NCBI RefSeq assembly: GCF_000737335.2
Contig: NZ_JMCC02000045.1
Location: forward strand, 1 to 64,000
Direction of reading: 5' to 3'
Source: Enhygromyxa salina
GTDB taxonomy: Bacteria > Myxococcota_A > Polyangia > Nannocystales > Nannocystaceae
DNA: 64,000 nt
Part shown: positions 48,326 to 56,522 of the stretch, in pieces
How positions within the stretch are numbered: position 1 is the first letter of the stretch
How the letters are laid out: each line of letters begins with the position of its first letter
Position numbers and translations under genes: made by a program
The notes under the pieces: generated by a model
The model's input: only the letters and a program-made list of their open reading frames with translations
The model's database searches: none
Told to the model about the DNA's origin: nothing

Positions 48326-48460
48326 GTCTTCAAGGGGGCTTTCAAAAAGCCCCCTCGCTTCGGCGGCGGAGCCCCCTTCGCTCACCTCTCGGCTCGTACT
48401 GTCTTCAAGGGGGCTTTCAAGAGCCCCCTCGCTTCGGCGGCGGAGCCCCCTTCGCTCACC
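48326..48460. terminator. Duplicated bidirectional terminator hairpins
   Basis: Two near-identical 60-base units start at 48326 and 48401. Each has GGGGGCT...AGCCCCC hairpins: the first is GGGGGCTTT-CAA-AAAGCCCCC, the second has a shorter stem. Each is followed by a second AGCCCCC that allows an alternative longer hairpin. They occupy the gap between two convergent genes (47960 and 48466) and so can serve both. Confidence 0.7.
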
Positions 48461-48465
48461 CCAAA

Positions 48466-49452
48466 CTACAGCGCCGCGCCAGAGGCGATCCAGTGAGCGA
48501 CCCGCACCAGGTCGGCGTGAGGCAGCGGCCCCGCTGGCGGCATCGGCCCGCCCCGGACCGCATGCAGCGGCTCCCCGGCGTCGGTGCGCAGCAGCTTGTG
48601 GACCAGGTAGCTCTCGCTGGGTCGCCGCGGGCTGACCATCACGGCGCCCGTGGACTCCGTCCCCGTTCGCAGCACCAGCTGCTCCCACGCGGTCTGCGGA
48701 TCCGAGAGATCCAGCCGCGCGCTCGCCACGTCGTCGCCGCCGCCTTGGTGACAGCCGCACGCGGCCCGCTGCGGATCAAACACTTCGCCCGGCTCAAACA
48801 GCTGCGTCAGCGTTGGACCCGGCTCGAGCTCGGGGATCTGATCGGGGGCGTCGTCGGCGGGTGATCCCGCGACTCGAAACTCCAAGAACCACCGCGGGTC
48901 ACCGTCGGCGTTGGCGCTCCAGCCGTCCGCGTCGGTGTCGAGGGCCTCGCCCGCCCAGCCGAGCAACGCCGGCCGCAGCTGGATCCGATAGGTGAGCCCC
49001 GGCTGAAGGACGCCGCTCGGGGTCAGCGACAACACCGAGCCCGGGCACCAGCGCCCGCCCGACAGCGCCGAACGACTCCCCGGCGCCCGCCAGCTGAACA
49101 GCTGAACCTCGTGCTCGACGTCGAAGGTCAGCTCGGCCGAGTGCAGGGTCGCGTCAAAGCTGTCGAACACGCGGGGGTCGACCTCGGCGGACATGCACAG
49201 GTCGATCTGGGTCAGCGGGTCCGCGTCCACGGACCCGGCCGGGGGGATCGTCTCGACGATCTCCAACACGCCAACCGCCGGCTCGAAGCGCTGGCTGTCG
49301 TCGAGATCTCCGCAACCGAGCACGGCGACGAGCCCGGCAGCGAGCGTGACAACCAAGGAGTGACCCCCACCCGACCGCGGCCGCTGCCGCGTTCGGTCGC
49401 TTCGCTCCTCCAAAGTGCTTGGGCGCAGGGGCATGTGAGGGGCTCGGAACAC
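48466..49452 (-). CDS. Lipoprotein with Ig-like and cytochrome-like regions
   Basis: At most 328 residues; the start is uncertain because the signal peptide (SLVVTLAAGLVAVLGCGDL) begins only near residue 32. After the lipobox VLGC comes an SbsA-type Ig-like domain (EIVETIPPAGSVDADPLTQIDLCMS, then GLTYRIQL). The C-terminal 110 residues have the layout of a planctomycete-type c-type cytochrome domain: RAACGCHQGGG, SYLVHKLL, GGPMPPAGPLPHADLVRVAHWI. The heme motif is C-G-C-H rather than C-x-x-C-H, so covalent heme c attachment is doubtful. Function unknown. Confidence 0.72.
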   Translation of the reverse strand: MFRAPHMPLRPSTLEERSDRTRQRPRSGGGHSLVVTLAAGLVAVLGCGDLDDSQRFEPAVGVLEIVETIPPAGSVDADPLTQIDLCMSAEVDPRVFDSFDATLHSAELTFDVEHEVQLFSWRAPGSRSALSGGRWCPGSVLSLTPSGVLQPGLTYRIQLRPALLGWAGEALDTDADGWSANADGDPRWFLEFRVAGSPADDAPDQIPELEPGPTLTQLFEPGEVFDPQRAACGCHQGGGDDVASARLDLSDPQTAWEQLVLRTGTESTGAVMVSPRRPSESYLVHKLLRTDAGEPLHAVRGGPMPPAGPLPHADLVRVAHWIASGAAL

Positions 49453-49867
49453 ACTATCGTGCCCCCAGGGGACGCGCGACGTGCGAAAACCCCAGCGAGA
49501 ATCGACGATCTCCTAGAGCGCTGATCAGCTTGGAGTCGCGTCGTCAGGTGCGTCTGGACCCGTTCCTGCCCAGGAGGGAGGCCAAAGCTGTATCCGGCAT
49601 ACTGCGAGCGCCGACCGACAACGGCAGGAGCGGCCCCAGATGTTGGCGCTCTAGGGCCTCGAGCCCGCGTCCAGGGCCGGACGCGCGTGAACTCCGCGCA
49701 CCTGAGGTGGCCCGACCACCGTCGGGGTGCCCAACGAGCCGCGTTGTTGACCCTGTGCGCGCCTCCCTGCTATCGTCGCCGCCGAATTCGCTGGTGTTGT
49801 ATGGGGGATGTACCTCTTGCCGCCAGCGCCCGGCTTCCCCGCCGGACCCAAGAGCAGGGAGTTCTCG
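49453..49867. other. Intergenic region between divergent genes
   Basis: About 415 bases between the leftward lipoprotein gene and the DUF4398 gene. It holds copy B of the 51-base dispersed repeat (49593-49643) and an AT-rich patch near 49790 (GTTGTATGG) that may include the promoter of the envelope cluster. No gene is recognised. Confidence 0.5.
49593..49643. repeat. Dispersed 51-bp repeat, copy B
   Basis: Aligns with 16239-16289 over 51 bases with about six differences. The shared core is GACAACGGCAGGAGCG, followed by CCCCAGATGT in both. Non-coding in both places. Confidence 0.7.
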
Positions 49868-50362
49868 GTGCACCCTCCGACTACCCGCCACACAGTTTCT
49901 GACCGTCTTGCCCCCCGTTCTGCCTCCCGGCTGGCCTTCCGGCTCATTGGGCTGGCATGTGTCGTCGCGTGCGCAGGCTGCGGTCCGTTTGGCTACCTCA
50001 AGAAAGTCGCGACCGACGCGACCCGTGCCGTGGCCGATGCCGAGGCCGCGGGCGCAGAGGAGTACGCGCCCTACGAGTACTGGGGCGCCGTGGCCTACCT
50101 CGAGCAGTCCAAGATCCTGATGGGCTACAGCGAGTACGAGCGCTCCTTCGACTTTGGTGAGCGCTCCAAGCAGCTCGCCAACGAGGCCAAGGTCAAGGCG
50201 CAGCGGGTCAAGAAGGGCGGCTCGGTCGTGCGCGACGAGTCCGTCGCCGCGCCCACCGACATGGTCGACTCCGAGGGCAAGCAGATCGAGAGCATCGACG
50301 AAGTGAAGCGGGACGACGCCGGCCAGGAAAAAGACGGCGCGAACACGGGGAGCAAGGGCTGA
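49868..50362 (+). CDS. DUF4398 family lipoprotein
   Basis: A 164-residue lipoprotein from GTG 49868, supported by AGGGAG six bases upstream; the frame also opens at ATG 49808. The signal peptide ends GLACVVACAGCGP. The mature part has the DUF4398 pattern of paired helices (DAEAAGAEEYAPYEYWGAVAYLEQSKILMG, FDFGERSKQLANEAKVKA). DUF4398 proteins often precede OmpA-like genes, as here: the OmpA gene ATG overlaps this gene's TGA by one base. The protein probably lies in the periplasm and helps couple outer membrane and peptidoglycan. Confidence 0.85.
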   Translation: MHPPTTRHTVSDRLAPRSASRLAFRLIGLACVVACAGCGPFGYLKKVATDATRAVADAEAAGAEEYAPYEYWGAVAYLEQSKILMGYSEYERSFDFGERSKQLANEAKVKAQRVKKGGSVVRDESVAAPTDMVDSEGKQIESIDEVKRDDAGQEKDGANTGSKG

Positions 50363-51561
50363 TGCGCGACCGGATCCGCTCCCTCACCCCGCTGGTCTCG
50401 CTGGCCTCGCTGTGTTCGTTGGTGTTGCTGAGCAGCTGCGCTGGCAAGCTGCTCGAGGGCAAGGTCGGCGGCACGCAGACCCGCCTGCAAGACACGATCG
50501 CCAACGGCTCCAAGACCATCGGCTGCGCCCCCAAAGAAACCGCGCTCGCAGAGGCCAACGTCAAGTTCGCCGAAGAGGCGCTCAAGATGGGCGAGTACTA
50601 CCGCGGCAAGGAGCACGTGATCCTCGCTGGCAAGTACACCGAGATCGCCGAGCTCAAGACCGATCCGGTCCGCTGTCGGGCGCCCGGCAACGTCACCGCC
50701 GCCGCCGCCCCCACCGCTGGCGACCGCGACGGAGACGGCTACGACGACGATCTCGACACCTGCCCGGACGACCCGGAGGACTTCGACGCCTTCGAGGACG
50801 AGGACGGCTGCCCCGACAAGGACAACGACGGCGACGGCATCGAAGACGCCTCCGCCCTCGACGAGAACCGGGTCTGGATCAACCTCGACCAGAAGGACAA
50901 TCTCGACTGCCGCAACGAGCCCGAGGATCCAGACGGGTTCGAGGACGAAGACGGCTGCCCGGACCCCGACAACGATCAAGACGGGATCCTCGACGGCGAC
51001 GACGCCTGCCCCAACGACCCCGAGGACTTCGACCAGTTCGAGGACGAAGACGGCTGCCCCGAGCCCGACAACGACAAAGACGGGATCCTCGACAAGGACG
51101 ACTCGTGCCCGAACGATCCCGAGGACTTCGACGGCGATCAGGACGAGGACGGCTGCCCGGATCTCGCCGTCAAGGTTGATCCCTGCGCGATCCAGCTCGA
51201 CGACAAGATCATGTTCGACACCGCCAAGTGGGGTCTGGACAGCAAGAAGTACGCGACCCAGAACAACAAGCTGCTCGATGACGTGGTCACGGTCCTCAAG
51301 ACCAACCCGGACATCACGGTCGAGGTCGGTGGCCACACGGACAGCAAGGGCAGCGACAAGGCCAACAAAAAGCTGTCTCAACGGCGCGTCGACAGCGTGC
51401 GCGAGTACCTCATCAACAAGGGCATCGCGCCCGCTCGCGTCACCACCAAGGGCTACGGCGAGGATGTCCCCGTCGACTCGAACCTCACCAAAGAGGGCCG
51501 TGAAGCCAACCGCCGCGTGGAGTTCCTCCGCACGGACAACCCGGCTTGCTTCAACAAGTGA
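50362..51561 (+). CDS. OmpA-family protein with thrombospondin type 3 repeats
   Basis: A 399-residue lipoprotein (signal ending VLLSSCAGK). Residues about 30-110 form a helical region similar to DUF4398. Residues 125-270 are an acidic calcium-binding TSP3 array (units such as DGDGYDDDLDTCPDDPEDFD and DNDQDGILDGDDACPNDPED). Residues about 285-395 are an OmpA peptidoglycan-binding domain with VEVGGHTDSKGSDKANKKLSQRR and GYGEDVPVDSN. It would sit in the outer membrane and bind peptidoglycan. It is coupled to the DUF4398 lipoprotein upstream and followed by a strong terminator hairpin. Confidence 0.93.
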   Translation: MRDRIRSLTPLVSLASLCSLVLLSSCAGKLLEGKVGGTQTRLQDTIANGSKTIGCAPKETALAEANVKFAEEALKMGEYYRGKEHVILAGKYTEIAELKTDPVRCRAPGNVTAAAAPTAGDRDGDGYDDDLDTCPDDPEDFDAFEDEDGCPDKDNDGDGIEDASALDENRVWINLDQKDNLDCRNEPEDPDGFEDEDGCPDPDNDQDGILDGDDACPNDPEDFDQFEDEDGCPEPDNDKDGILDKDDSCPNDPEDFDGDQDEDGCPDLAVKVDPCAIQLDDKIMFDTAKWGLDSKKYATQNNKLLDDVVTVLKTNPDITVEVGGHTDSKGSDKANKKLSQRRVDSVREYLINKGIAPARVTTKGYGEDVPVDSNLTKEGREANRRVEFLRTDNPACFNK

Positions 51562-51598
51562 CCCCGCGCGCACCTGGGGCCCCGAGCGGGCGTCGTTC

Positions 51599-51625
51599 CG
51601 GCCCCCAAGTGCTGCTTGGGGGCCG
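51599..51625 (+). terminator. Perfect 11-bp stem hairpin
   Basis: CGGCCCCCAAG-TGCTG-CTTGGGGGCCG is an exact inverted repeat 37 bases after the OmpA gene stop codon. It probably ends the two-gene transcript. Confidence 0.65.
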
Positions 51626-51667
51626 ACACCGCGATATCAGCCCCCAGGCCGTCGGTAGGAGCGCTAC

Positions 51668-53494
51668 ATGGACCGTTTAACCGTTTCGAATCCACGGACC
51701 TCCCCCTCCTCACATCGCACGTTCCGTGGGTTCGCTGCTACCAGCACAATTCTGACGTCGCTGGCCACCGCCGGGGCGCTCGCGCTTGGGTTGCTCGCGC
51801 CAGAGATCGCCTGGGCCGGCCCCCGCGACGAGATGAAGGCGGCCTACGACGCCGCGCTCACCCAGGCCAACAACCTCGAGTACGACGCCGCGCTCAACAT
51901 CTTGAACACGGCGATCTCGGGGGCCGAGGGCGCGGGCAACGGGCAGGATCCGGTGCTCGCGTCGCTCTACATGCTGCGGGCGGCGCTGACCTTCTCGGCC
52001 GAAGGCCACGGCGCGGCCTCCAAGATCCTCGCCGATCTCCAGCGCGCCGTGGGGCTCAACTACTACGTGGTCGTGCCCATGGAGATGCGCTCCGACGACA
52101 TCGCCGCGTACATGCAGCAGGCCCGCCAGGCCAGCGGCGCCTCGGCGCCCCAGGCGATCACGCTGACCGAGCCGGTTGAGGCGTGCGGCGCTCCACTCCA
52201 CTTCGAGGTGCTGCTCAGCGTCCCCGATGGCGGCCAAGCTGCGCTGTATTGGCGCAAGGCCGGCAGTGAGAGCGAGTTCATTGGCGCCGAGATGCCGGCG
52301 TTCTCGAACGTCGCCGAAGTCGACATCCCCGCTGCCGAGCACGGCGACAACAACATCGAGTACTTCATCTACGCCTTCGACGCCGCGATGAACCCGGCGG
52401 CGAACCTTGGCCTCCAAGATCAGCCGCTCGTGCTCGAGCAAAGCTGCACCGAAGACACGCCCAACGAGGCCGAGCCAACGGTCGAGGACGAGCCCAAGAA
52501 GCCCCGCGGACCCAGCTCGCTCCCGCGTGTGTGGATCAACCTTGGCGTTGGCACCGGCTTTGGGATCGCGGGCCTTGGCGGCGGCACCGCCGAGAACACC
52601 TATCGCCAATTCTTCCCGGCTGGTTCGCAGGTCTACGGCCCGGCCGAGTCCGGCTGCGCGATCGCCCGCTGGGTCGCTGGCCCGCGCGAGGTCCAGGACG
52701 TCCCGGGAGCAGAGCTCATCCAGGCGTTCGACAGCTTCGGCGCGCCCGGGACCACGGCCGCCATGATGGATGCGTACAACGCAGAAGAGTGCGCCGAGCA
52801 CCACCCAGTCTCGACCGGGTTCGCCATGGCGCCGTTTCACATCGCGCCAGAGCTCTCGTTTCGCGTCGGCAAGCGCGTGTCGCTGGGCGTGTACGGACGC
52901 CTGCAAGTCGTGACCGGCGCGTCGATGTTCCGCGATGATCCGGGCAAGGATCTGACCTCCTCGTTCGCGCAAGACGTCCGCAACCCCACGCCGGTCGGGG
53001 TCAAGCAGACCACGAAGTTCACGTGGGCCGTCGGCGCCAAGTTCAAGTACTTCCTCGGCAAAGAGACCTCGAAGTTCCGGCCCTTCGTCGGCGCGTTCGC
53101 GGGCGGCGGCGCGGCCCGCCTGCGCGTCAACATGGGCTTCGCCAACGACCGCAACGGCAACAGCGTGCCAGACGACCTCGAGGTCGGCGCCGACACGGAT
53201 CTCACTGGCGCCGGTTGCTATCCGGTGTGGCCCTACAACGGGGCCTGCACGGGCGACCAGACCGATCCCGCGAGCGACACCAACCTCGCGGCCAGCGTGA
53301 CCGCGACGGCCAACAGCGCCAACCGTGTCGACGTCGCCCGCATCGGACCGTTCTTCTTCGGCGCGCTGGTCGGCTTCAACTATCAGATCGTCAAGAACTT
53401 CGCGCTGTTCGGTGAGCTGCACGTCGGCGGGTGGCTCCCCAGCGACTCGAGCATGCTGATCGACATCACGGTCGGGCCGGCGATCACCTTCTGA
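51668..53494 (+). CDS. Secreted helical plus predicted outer-membrane beta-barrel protein
   Basis: A 608-residue protein from ATG 51668 with TAGGAG just upstream. The signal peptide (residues 20-50) ends APEIAWAG. Residues 50-140 are helical and TPR-like (AYDAALTQANNLEYDAALNIL). A beta-sandwich (ACGAPLHFEVLLSVPDG) and an acidic linker follow, then about 320 residues of alternating strands rich in Gly and aromatic residues, ending in Phe (VGPAITF), as expected of an outer-membrane barrel. It closes the envelope cluster. Its last ten codons and following bases recur as a 39-base direct repeat at 56898-56936. Confidence 0.8.
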   Translation: MDRLTVSNPRTSPSSHRTFRGFAATSTILTSLATAGALALGLLAPEIAWAGPRDEMKAAYDAALTQANNLEYDAALNILNTAISGAEGAGNGQDPVLASLYMLRAALTFSAEGHGAASKILADLQRAVGLNYYVVVPMEMRSDDIAAYMQQARQASGASAPQAITLTEPVEACGAPLHFEVLLSVPDGGQAALYWRKAGSESEFIGAEMPAFSNVAEVDIPAAEHGDNNIEYFIYAFDAAMNPAANLGLQDQPLVLEQSCTEDTPNEAEPTVEDEPKKPRGPSSLPRVWINLGVGTGFGIAGLGGGTAENTYRQFFPAGSQVYGPAESGCAIARWVAGPREVQDVPGAELIQAFDSFGAPGTTAAMMDAYNAEECAEHHPVSTGFAMAPFHIAPELSFRVGKRVSLGVYGRLQVVTGASMFRDDPGKDLTSSFAQDVRNPTPVGVKQTTKFTWAVGAKFKYFLGKETSKFRPFVGAFAGGGAARLRVNMGFANDRNGNSVPDDLEVGADTDLTGAGCYPVWPYNGACTGDQTDPASDTNLAASVTATANSANRVDVARIGPFFFGALVGFNYQIVKNFALFGELHVGGWLPSDSSMLIDITVGPAITF

Positions 53495-53501
53495 TTCAGG
53501 C
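53463..53501. repeat. 39-bp perfect direct repeat, left copy
   Basis: This covers the last ten codons and stop of the outer-membrane protein gene plus seven bases. It is identical to 56898-56936. The two copies flank a 3.4-kb block with a different base composition. Confidence 0.9.
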
Positions 53502-53947
53502 GGCTGATTCAGCACGGAGAGCTGCCCGTGAAGATCCGCGCCACCGCAAGGTCGGGTCTGGCGTCTTCGAGCGATCTTAGCTTGTGGGTCCTCGTCAGCG
53601 CCGTCGCTGTCGCACGACGGGCATGGTTGACTGGGTCGCATGCCAGCCCCGCGTCGACGGCCGACGGTGCCACTTCGGTCGGGTGGGTCGTGTCACTCAG
53701 GCACCGATCGGGAACGAGAGTTGGACTGGGCTAGTTCGCAGTCGCGGCGTTGGCCGCTGCGCAAGTCCTGCTTCCGCAATATCGTCGCCGTCCGCGGCCT
53801 CCTTGGGTGTTTCTCACCCGTGACGAAGCCTGACGAAGCAGCTAGGCCCGATGATGGGCGACAACGGACTATTGCTTCGGCGGCCAAGCGCCCAGGACTA
53901 ACACCATCGACGTTGACAGGATCCGAATCACGCCATACAGCTCTCGC
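53502..53947. other. Intergenic region at the left edge of the inserted block
   Basis: About 445 bases with no convincing gene. A GTG-initiated frame (53528-53734) of 68 codons is rich in Arg and Ser and is probably not real. The right end carries a candidate promoter. Confidence 0.5.
53913..53940 (+). promoter_or_regulatory. Candidate sigma-70 promoter giving a near-leaderless mRNA
   Basis: TTGACA (53913-53918) and ATACAG (53935-53940) are separated by 16 bases. The ATG at 53948 follows only 7 bases after the -10-like box, and no Shine-Dalgarno sequence precedes it. If used, the transcript would begin at or just before the start codon. Confidence 0.4.
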
Positions 53948-54928
53948 ATGTCGCGCGTTCCCATTATTGTCCTGGGAGGGCTTTGTGGAATTACGATGGG
54001 GCTATTTGCCCCTCACGCTAGCGCACAGCCACCCCCGATCTATGTTCCAGCCGCGCCCCAATGGACGGCAGACGGAGCCACGAGTTCCATGGTGCTGACA
54101 CCTGCGCCGACGGCGCGACTGGGAATCGGTGTCAACAAACCGACAGCCAGGGTACAGATCTTTGGCAGTCTTAGTGAAGAGGTTACTTCGACTCCAGGTG
54201 TCGGCTATCTGGTCCTCGGGGACCACACGGAGACCCTCGGCGATCAGACCGGCGTGCACATGAAACTCGATCGCAACGACATCCAGGTGTCGGGACCATC
54301 ACCAGAAACGGTCCTGTCACTGAACCTGCAGCGATACGGAGGGCCGATTGTGGTGCACAGCAATCGGCCTATGTCCGAGAGGGTGTACCTGCCCTTCGCG
54401 GGTGGTCTGGGAGTTGGCACGGCGAACCCCCACCTCTATGCTGTCAGTCAGAATTTCATGCGTCCGGACTGGGACCACCCAGACACTGAAATAGCGGTCA
54501 ATGGTTGGCTGTATTCGGATATCTCATGGTCGAACGAAGTGCGCGTGATGGACAGACTTCGCGTCGGCCGGCGCGGATACCCCGGTGCCACATTCGATGA
54601 ACGAGCCTCCGATGCGCTGGTGATGGTGGGAGGAAAACTCTCCGCGCAAGAGATCATCGTTCATATCGACCAGTGGGCCGACGACGTGTTCGATCACGAC
54701 TACACCCTGCCGACACTGGCCGAGGTGGAGGATTTCGTCCGGACGGAGCATCATCTGCCCGGTGTTCCGTCAGGAATGGAGATCAAGGAGTCCGGGATGG
54801 ACGTCGCATCGACAAATGCGACCCTCCTTCGAAAGACAGAGGAACTCACTCTATACCTGATCGAGCAGAACAAGCGGATCGAGCGACTCGAACGGGAACT
54901 CGCGGAACTCCGGGAGACGCAAGAATGA
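53948..54928 (+). CDS. Secreted tail-fibre-like protein with C-terminal coiled coil
   Basis: A 326-residue protein with a signal peptide ending APHASAQ. The middle part is beta-rich with Gly turns. The end follows a widespread pattern: WADDVFDHDYTLPTLAEVE, HHLPGVPSGMEIKESGMDV, then TEELTLYLIEQNKRIERLE. This W-x-D-x-V-F, H-L-P-G-x-P-S and coiled-coil arrangement is typical of tail-fibre-domain or trimerising surface proteins annotated in Bacteroidetes and some myxobacteria. It probably forms an extracellular oligomer. It is the first of four coupled genes (its TGA overlaps the next ATG). GC is lower than in the flanking genes. Confidence 0.78.
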   Translation: MSRVPIIVLGGLCGITMGLFAPHASAQPPPIYVPAAPQWTADGATSSMVLTPAPTARLGIGVNKPTARVQIFGSLSEEVTSTPGVGYLVLGDHTETLGDQTGVHMKLDRNDIQVSGPSPETVLSLNLQRYGGPIVVHSNRPMSERVYLPFAGGLGVGTANPHLYAVSQNFMRPDWDHPDTEIAVNGWLYSDISWSNEVRVMDRLRVGRRGYPGATFDERASDALVMVGGKLSAQEIIVHIDQWADDVFDHDYTLPTLAEVEDFVRTEHHLPGVPSGMEIKESGMDVASTNATLLRKTEELTLYLIEQNKRIERLERELAELRETQE

Positions 54929-55497
54929 AGACGATCGGTGCGATCGTCCTGGCGATCGTATTGTCTGGTTGTGACCCTGAGCCTCCAGTGGAGCAGTCAC
55001 CACCAGCCGACCCCAGTGGTGAGCATGGTGCTCATGGTCTGGGCCCATCCGCTCCCGCCAATGGCCCGATTCTCCTCTTTGAGGATGACCGCGACCGAGA
55101 GATCATGCAGCCTGAGCCGAAGCCTGTCCTGACGCTGCAGCAGGTCTCTGACCGAGGGCGGGAGGCTCTGGCGGCCGAGGGTGTCCTAGAAAACCCAATG
55201 TCTCGAGATGCCGAGGTCATCGCTGGCGTTCGTGCCCGCTGGTTCTTCACCGGACAGGGGGTGACGGTCCAGAACAACGGCTCCAACCTGGTCCGCCTTT
55301 CCGTCGACTTCATTGGTGACGACTGCCACACTTCGGTAGCCTACCGCGACGTCGAGGCAGGTAAAAGCCTTGCAGTCGAGCCGGTCCGACCAGTATGTGA
55401 CGCCGAGCTCGCGCAGATGACGATCTTCAACGAGCTGGGCTACCCTATCCACATCGCCGAAATATCGGCGGCCGATCGACGAGAGGTGGCGAACTGA
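54925..55497 (+). CDS. Lipoprotein of unknown function, second gene of the protease block
   Basis: A 190-residue lipoprotein with a textbook signal, MKTIGAIVLAIVLSGC, and a Pro/Ser-rich linker. The mature domain has VTVQNNGSNLVRLSVDFIGDD, VAYRDVEAGKSL and MTIFNELGYPIHI, which look like strands of a small beta-sandwich, with two Cys that may pair. I recognise no family. The ATG overlaps the stop of the tail-fibre-like gene (ATGA), and its TGA overlaps the ATG of the protease gene (TGATG), so it is translated with both. Confidence 0.8.
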   Translation: MKTIGAIVLAIVLSGCDPEPPVEQSPPADPSGEHGAHGLGPSAPANGPILLFEDDRDREIMQPEPKPVLTLQQVSDRGREALAAEGVLENPMSRDAEVIAGVRARWFFTGQGVTVQNNGSNLVRLSVDFIGDDCHTSVAYRDVEAGKSLAVEPVRPVCDAELAQMTIFNELGYPIHIAEISAADRREVAN

Positions 55498-56522
55498 TGA
55501 GCAGCTCCCGCGCCGCGTCCGTTGCCGTGGTCGCGCTCGCACTCGCCCCGGGCAGCGCATGGGCGAGTCAGGAGTGTGATGGATTCGTGCCGCAACCATT
55601 GTGGTGCTTCCAGGATATCATTTGCCCAGGGTACGCAGAGTATTGGGACGTCAAGCGGTCTGTCGTCCATATCTACGGCCCGGATATCAACGGAACAGGT
55701 GTCCTGATCAACAACAGGGATTGCGCGGTGAACGAAAATGGGTGCCAAACACCCTATATGCTCACCGCCGCTCACACATTTGCTCCCTGGGCCAATCAAC
55801 CCACGGAAAACCAGGTTTACGCGCTGGAGAATGAGACGTTGTTTACGGTGGGGTATGAAAACGTGTTCTGCGGAGGCGACACGCCTGGAGATGCGATCTC
55901 GGTCGACCACGCCACCCTGTTGAAGGTCGATCCACAAAAGGACCTCGCATTGCTGCAGCTCTCCACCACAATTCCGGAGGCGGCGGCGCCCTACTTCATG
56001 GGATGGGATTCCACACCTCGAGATCTCTTCGCCGCCGCGGCCATCACGCATCCGTGCAACGGGCCAAAGCGAATCTCGGTCGTGCTCCCCGATACCACGA
56101 TCTACCAACAGGCGGTCGGGGTCAACTGGTACGTGGTGCAGTTTTGGGAGGCGGGGGAGACCGCGGAAGGCAGTTCAGGCGGTCCGCTGCTCACCGAGGA
56201 CGGTGGGTTGTTGGGTATCTACTCACAGAACTTTGACGGGCGCTCGTACCAAACATGCGTAGATGCCACGTGGCCCACGGATGATGCGTTCGTGGCGATG
56301 AACTCGATCTTGGAGTTTCTGCCGAGTGATATCGACGGCAGCCTTGCGAGCATAGACCCGTTTGATGGTGATCCAGATGTGGTCGTCCCAACCCTACTCC
56401 AGGTGTCGGATGAGTTCATCGCGGGCACAGCCAAGATTCTCGAGGCATCTGTCGAGGTCCGACTAGTTGATCCATTCCACGCCCACCGTGCATCAGAGAT
56501 CATCATTCGGGTGAACCCATGA
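55497..56522 (+). CDS. Secreted trypsin-fold serine protease
   Basis: A 341-residue S1-type protease with a signal peptide ending PGSAWAS. The catalytic triad is readable: His93 in MLTAAHTF, Asp149 in KDLALLQL, Ser227 in GSSGGP. ITHPCNGPKRIS before the Ser resembles the H-H-P-x-G-x-x-K-x-I-S segment of lysyl endopeptidase-like enzymes, so Lys preference is possible but not proven. Several Cys suggest disulphides. The last 60 residues (after about 280) form an extra strand-rich tail. The gene is coupled on both sides, ending in ATGA with the pacifastin-like gene. Confidence 0.9.
   Translation: MSSSRAASVAVVALALAPGSAWASQECDGFVPQPLWCFQDIICPGYAEYWDVKRSVVHIYGPDINGTGVLINNRDCAVNENGCQTPYMLTAAHTFAPWANQPTENQVYALENETLFTVGYENVFCGGDTPGDAISVDHATLLKVDPQKDLALLQLSTTIPEAAAPYFMGWDSTPRDLFAAAAITHPCNGPKRISVVLPDTTIYQQAVGVNWYVVQFWEAGETAEGSSGGPLLTEDGGLLGIYSQNFDGRSYQTCVDATWPTDDAFVAMNSILEFLPSDIDGSLASIDPFDGDPDVVVPTLLQVSDEFIAGTAKILEASVEVRLVDPFHAHRASEIIIRVNP

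Noticed and set aside
53528..53734. GTG-initiated 68-codon frame at the left edge of the protease block
   Set aside because: No ribosome-binding site, shadow-like composition, and no recognisable signal peptide despite a hydrophobic patch.
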